Origin: JACKAQ01 sp020634975 [NCBI: Calditrichia bacterium]
GTDB lineage: Bacteria > Calditrichota > Calditrichia > RBG-13-44-9
Direction of reading: 5' to 3'
Assembly: GCA_020634975.1 (NCBI GenBank)
Contig: JACKAQ010000001.1
Coordinates: forward strand, 1,984,001-2,048,000
Length of the DNA stretch: 64,000 nt
Shown here: piece after piece, positions 62,977 to 64,000 of the stretch
How the letters are laid out: the number at the start of each line of letters is the position of its first letter
How positions within the stretch are numbered: position 1 is the stretch's first letter
The notes under the pieces: model-generated
The model's input: only the letters and a program-made list of their open reading frames with translations
What the model was told of the DNA's origin: nothing
The model's database searches: none
Position numbers and translations under genes: made by a program

Positions 62977-63756
62977 TTATTCTTCTTCGAAGTTGAACAT
63001 ACCGATGCGTTTTTCCTTTGCTGCACGAATGCGACTGCGGAAATACTCCCGGTTTTGCACCTGCGAAAACCATTTGGCCCGAACAAACTGGTTGCGCTCG
63101 AACCATTCGTACTGAATGGCGCCACCCAATTCCTGACGCAGCCGGCGGGCAATTTCTGTGGTCAGGCGTGTGGTGTTTGTAAAAATATAAAGGATCTCGT
63201 TCGTTTCCCGGATATCGATGATGACATCGAACGGCATTTTGTTCTCCAGCTCCGCCTCAACGGTTTTGGCTAAACTGGTGATTTCATCTTTCGATTCTTC
63301 AAGATCTTTATCGTAAATTTCGATGCTGCCGATAAAATAGCCGATATCTTTGGCGCGTTTTAGCAATGTATCGCAAATCGCCAATTCTGTCCGAACGGTG
63401 TATAAATCCGTGACAGTGTCTCTGATCCATTTATTTTTGTAAAATATTTTTTTGGATAACGGACAAGAATAAATCACACGCGATTTGGGGAGCAGAGACG
63501 TTTCGCTGTCCGGCATGGTTGCAATATCTTCGCCTTTTTGCAGCTTCGTCTCAATTTCCTTCATCTCATCTACATCTTCTTCCTCACCGGAATCATCGTC
63601 CTCATCGTCGTCGTCGTCGTCATCCTTCTCATCGTCGTCATCATCTAAATCATCGTCATCGTCCATATCATCATCGTCGTCGTCGATGTCGTCATCCATT
63701 TCATCTTCCCATTCAAAATCTTCATCTTCTGCGGGATTTTTCTTTTTTCTTGCCAT
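62977..63756 (-). CDS. NMD3/BCAM0308-like protein with an acidic Asp-rich N terminus
   Basis: A 259-residue protein. Residues about 15-65 are almost only Asp and Glu (DDDIDDDDDDMDDDDDLDDD is one stretch), coded by a GAT/GAC tract at roughly 63580-63710. From about residue 85 a folded domain starts: SRVIYSCPLSKKIFYKNKWI, then AKTVEAELENKMPFDVIIDI, RETNEILYIFTNTTRLTTEI, ARRLRQELGGAIQYEWFERN and QFVRAKWF. This last part matches the end of BCAM0308-type bacterial proteins, related to archaeal/eukaryotic NMD3 C-terminal domains that bind the ribosome. Only one Cys (IYSCP) is kept of the usual zinc pairs. GGAGG precedes the ATG at 63756. Role unknown; ribosome or RNA contact is an inference. Confidence 0.72.
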   Translation of the reverse strand: MARKKKNPAEDEDFEWEDEMDDDIDDDDDDMDDDDDLDDDDDEKDDDDDDDEDDDSGEEEDVDEMKEIETKLQKGEDIATMPDSETSLLPKSRVIYSCPLSKKIFYKNKWIRDTVTDLYTVRTELAICDTLLKRAKDIGYFIGSIEIYDKDLEESKDEITSLAKTVEAELENKMPFDVIIDIRETNEILYIFTNTTRLTTEIARRLRQELGGAIQYEWFERNQFVRAKWFSQVQNREYFRSRIRAAKEKRIGMFNFEEE

Positions 63757-63910
63757 TTGCCCGGCCTCCAAGGTTTATTTTGCCCATTAAAAAAGACTTT
63801 AAATTTATGATTTGTTCTGTTGTTTTTTCAACTATTTATTTTAAAATAGTAAAATATTTTTTTTCGACACCAATAAAGCCATAACCGGAACCATAAACAG
63901 AGGACTTTCC

Positions 63911-64000
63911 ATGCCGACAGAACAACGATTGGAAAGAATGCGCACCATTTTACAATACCGTCAACCGGATTTGACAGTTGTGTGCGAAAATATCCATGAT
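63911..64000 (+). CDS. trmH: tRNA (guanosine-2'-O-)-methyltransferase TrmH, N-terminal fragment
   Basis: The first 30 codons of a gene cut by the window end. MPTEQRLERMRTILQYRQPD followed by LTVVCENIHD matches the TrmH N terminus (R-x-x-x-I/M-x-x-x-L-x-x-R-Q-P-D-L-T-V-x-x-E-x-[VI]-H). TrmH methylates the ribose of G18 in tRNA. The ATG at 63911 is preceded by AGAGGA at a normal distance. The SAM-binding SPOUT part is outside the window. Confidence 0.8.
   Translation, partial: MPTEQRLERMRTILQYRQPDLTVVCENIHD

Noticed and set aside
63580-63710. GAT/GAC tract as a non-coding microsatellite
   Set aside because: It stays in frame within a gene with a good Shine-Dalgarno and a conserved downstream domain, and codes for Asp/Glu.
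1-64000. rRNA, tRNA, tmRNA, SRP RNA or RNase P RNA genes
   Set aside because: None was recognised in any gap. A covariance-model scan would be needed to exclude small RNAs.

Overview
The window reads as a piece of a Gram-negative bacterial main chromosome, most likely from the FCB side of the tree (Calditrichota, KSB1, Ignavibacteria or relatives). That placement is an inference from gene content. Three secreted proteins end in the type IX secretion (T9SS) type A sorting domain with the NYPNPFNP signature, there are PorV-like and other outer-membrane barrels, and YidC is the long form with a periplasmic domain. No rRNA, tRNA, CRISPR array, prophage or integrated plasmid is visible. The only transposase is one REP-associated tyrosine transposase (RAYT).

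Layout. 1-5.3 kb (minus): a radical-SAM-like protein of the TIGR03960 type that lacks the cluster cysteines and runs off the left edge, argR, and pyruvate phosphate dikinase. 5.9-13.9 kb: plsX, a small barrel, an exported M19 dipeptidase, Mpl (murein tripeptide recycling), an M1 metallopeptidase and a DUF6702 protein. 14-21.3 kb: DUF4287/DUF5655 protein, a T9SS-exported M1 aminopeptidase, CnoX, an esterase/membrane protein/YqiA set, an AI-2E-family permease and a cNMP-binding protein. 21.5-27.3 kb: a tiny Cys-rich protein, an aldo/keto reductase, and a tight operon yihY-sppA-pgsA-punA. 27.5-32.3 kb (minus): a C10-type peptidase, a small exported protein, and two T9SS cargo proteins (beta-helix and AGE-fold). 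32.4-38.8 kb: rsmG, an MFS transporter, an ATP-grasp enzyme, a haem-binding protein, an ECF sigma/anti-sigma pair and an orphan egtD.

38.8-49.1 kb is the classical origin-proximal block: mnmG with three parS sites around it, a chemoreceptor, mnmE, yidC, yidD, rnpA and rpmH on the minus strand, then parA and a PorV-like barrel on the plus strand. parB and dnaA are not in the window. 49.3-56.4 kb: prfC, a TolB-like propeller, an MBOAT/SGNH acyl-transfer pair and a YtcJ-like amidohydrolase. 56.6-64 kb: a membrane protein/XRE pair, the RAYT, dgt, a CPBP protease that overlaps a SatD-family gene tail to tail, an unrecognised protein, proC, an acidic NMD3-like protein and the start of trmH.

Recurring themes are peptide and murein turnover (M1 x2, M19, C10, SppA, Mpl), envelope biogenesis (PlsX, PgsA, YidC, MBOAT), and short palindromic repeats in the gaps, several of which also serve as terminators. 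The strongest unusual signals are the parS cluster (one site forms part of the mnmG reading frame), the cysteine-free radical-SAM homologue beside argR, the SatD/unknown pair, and alternative hairpins in the ppdK-plsX gap.
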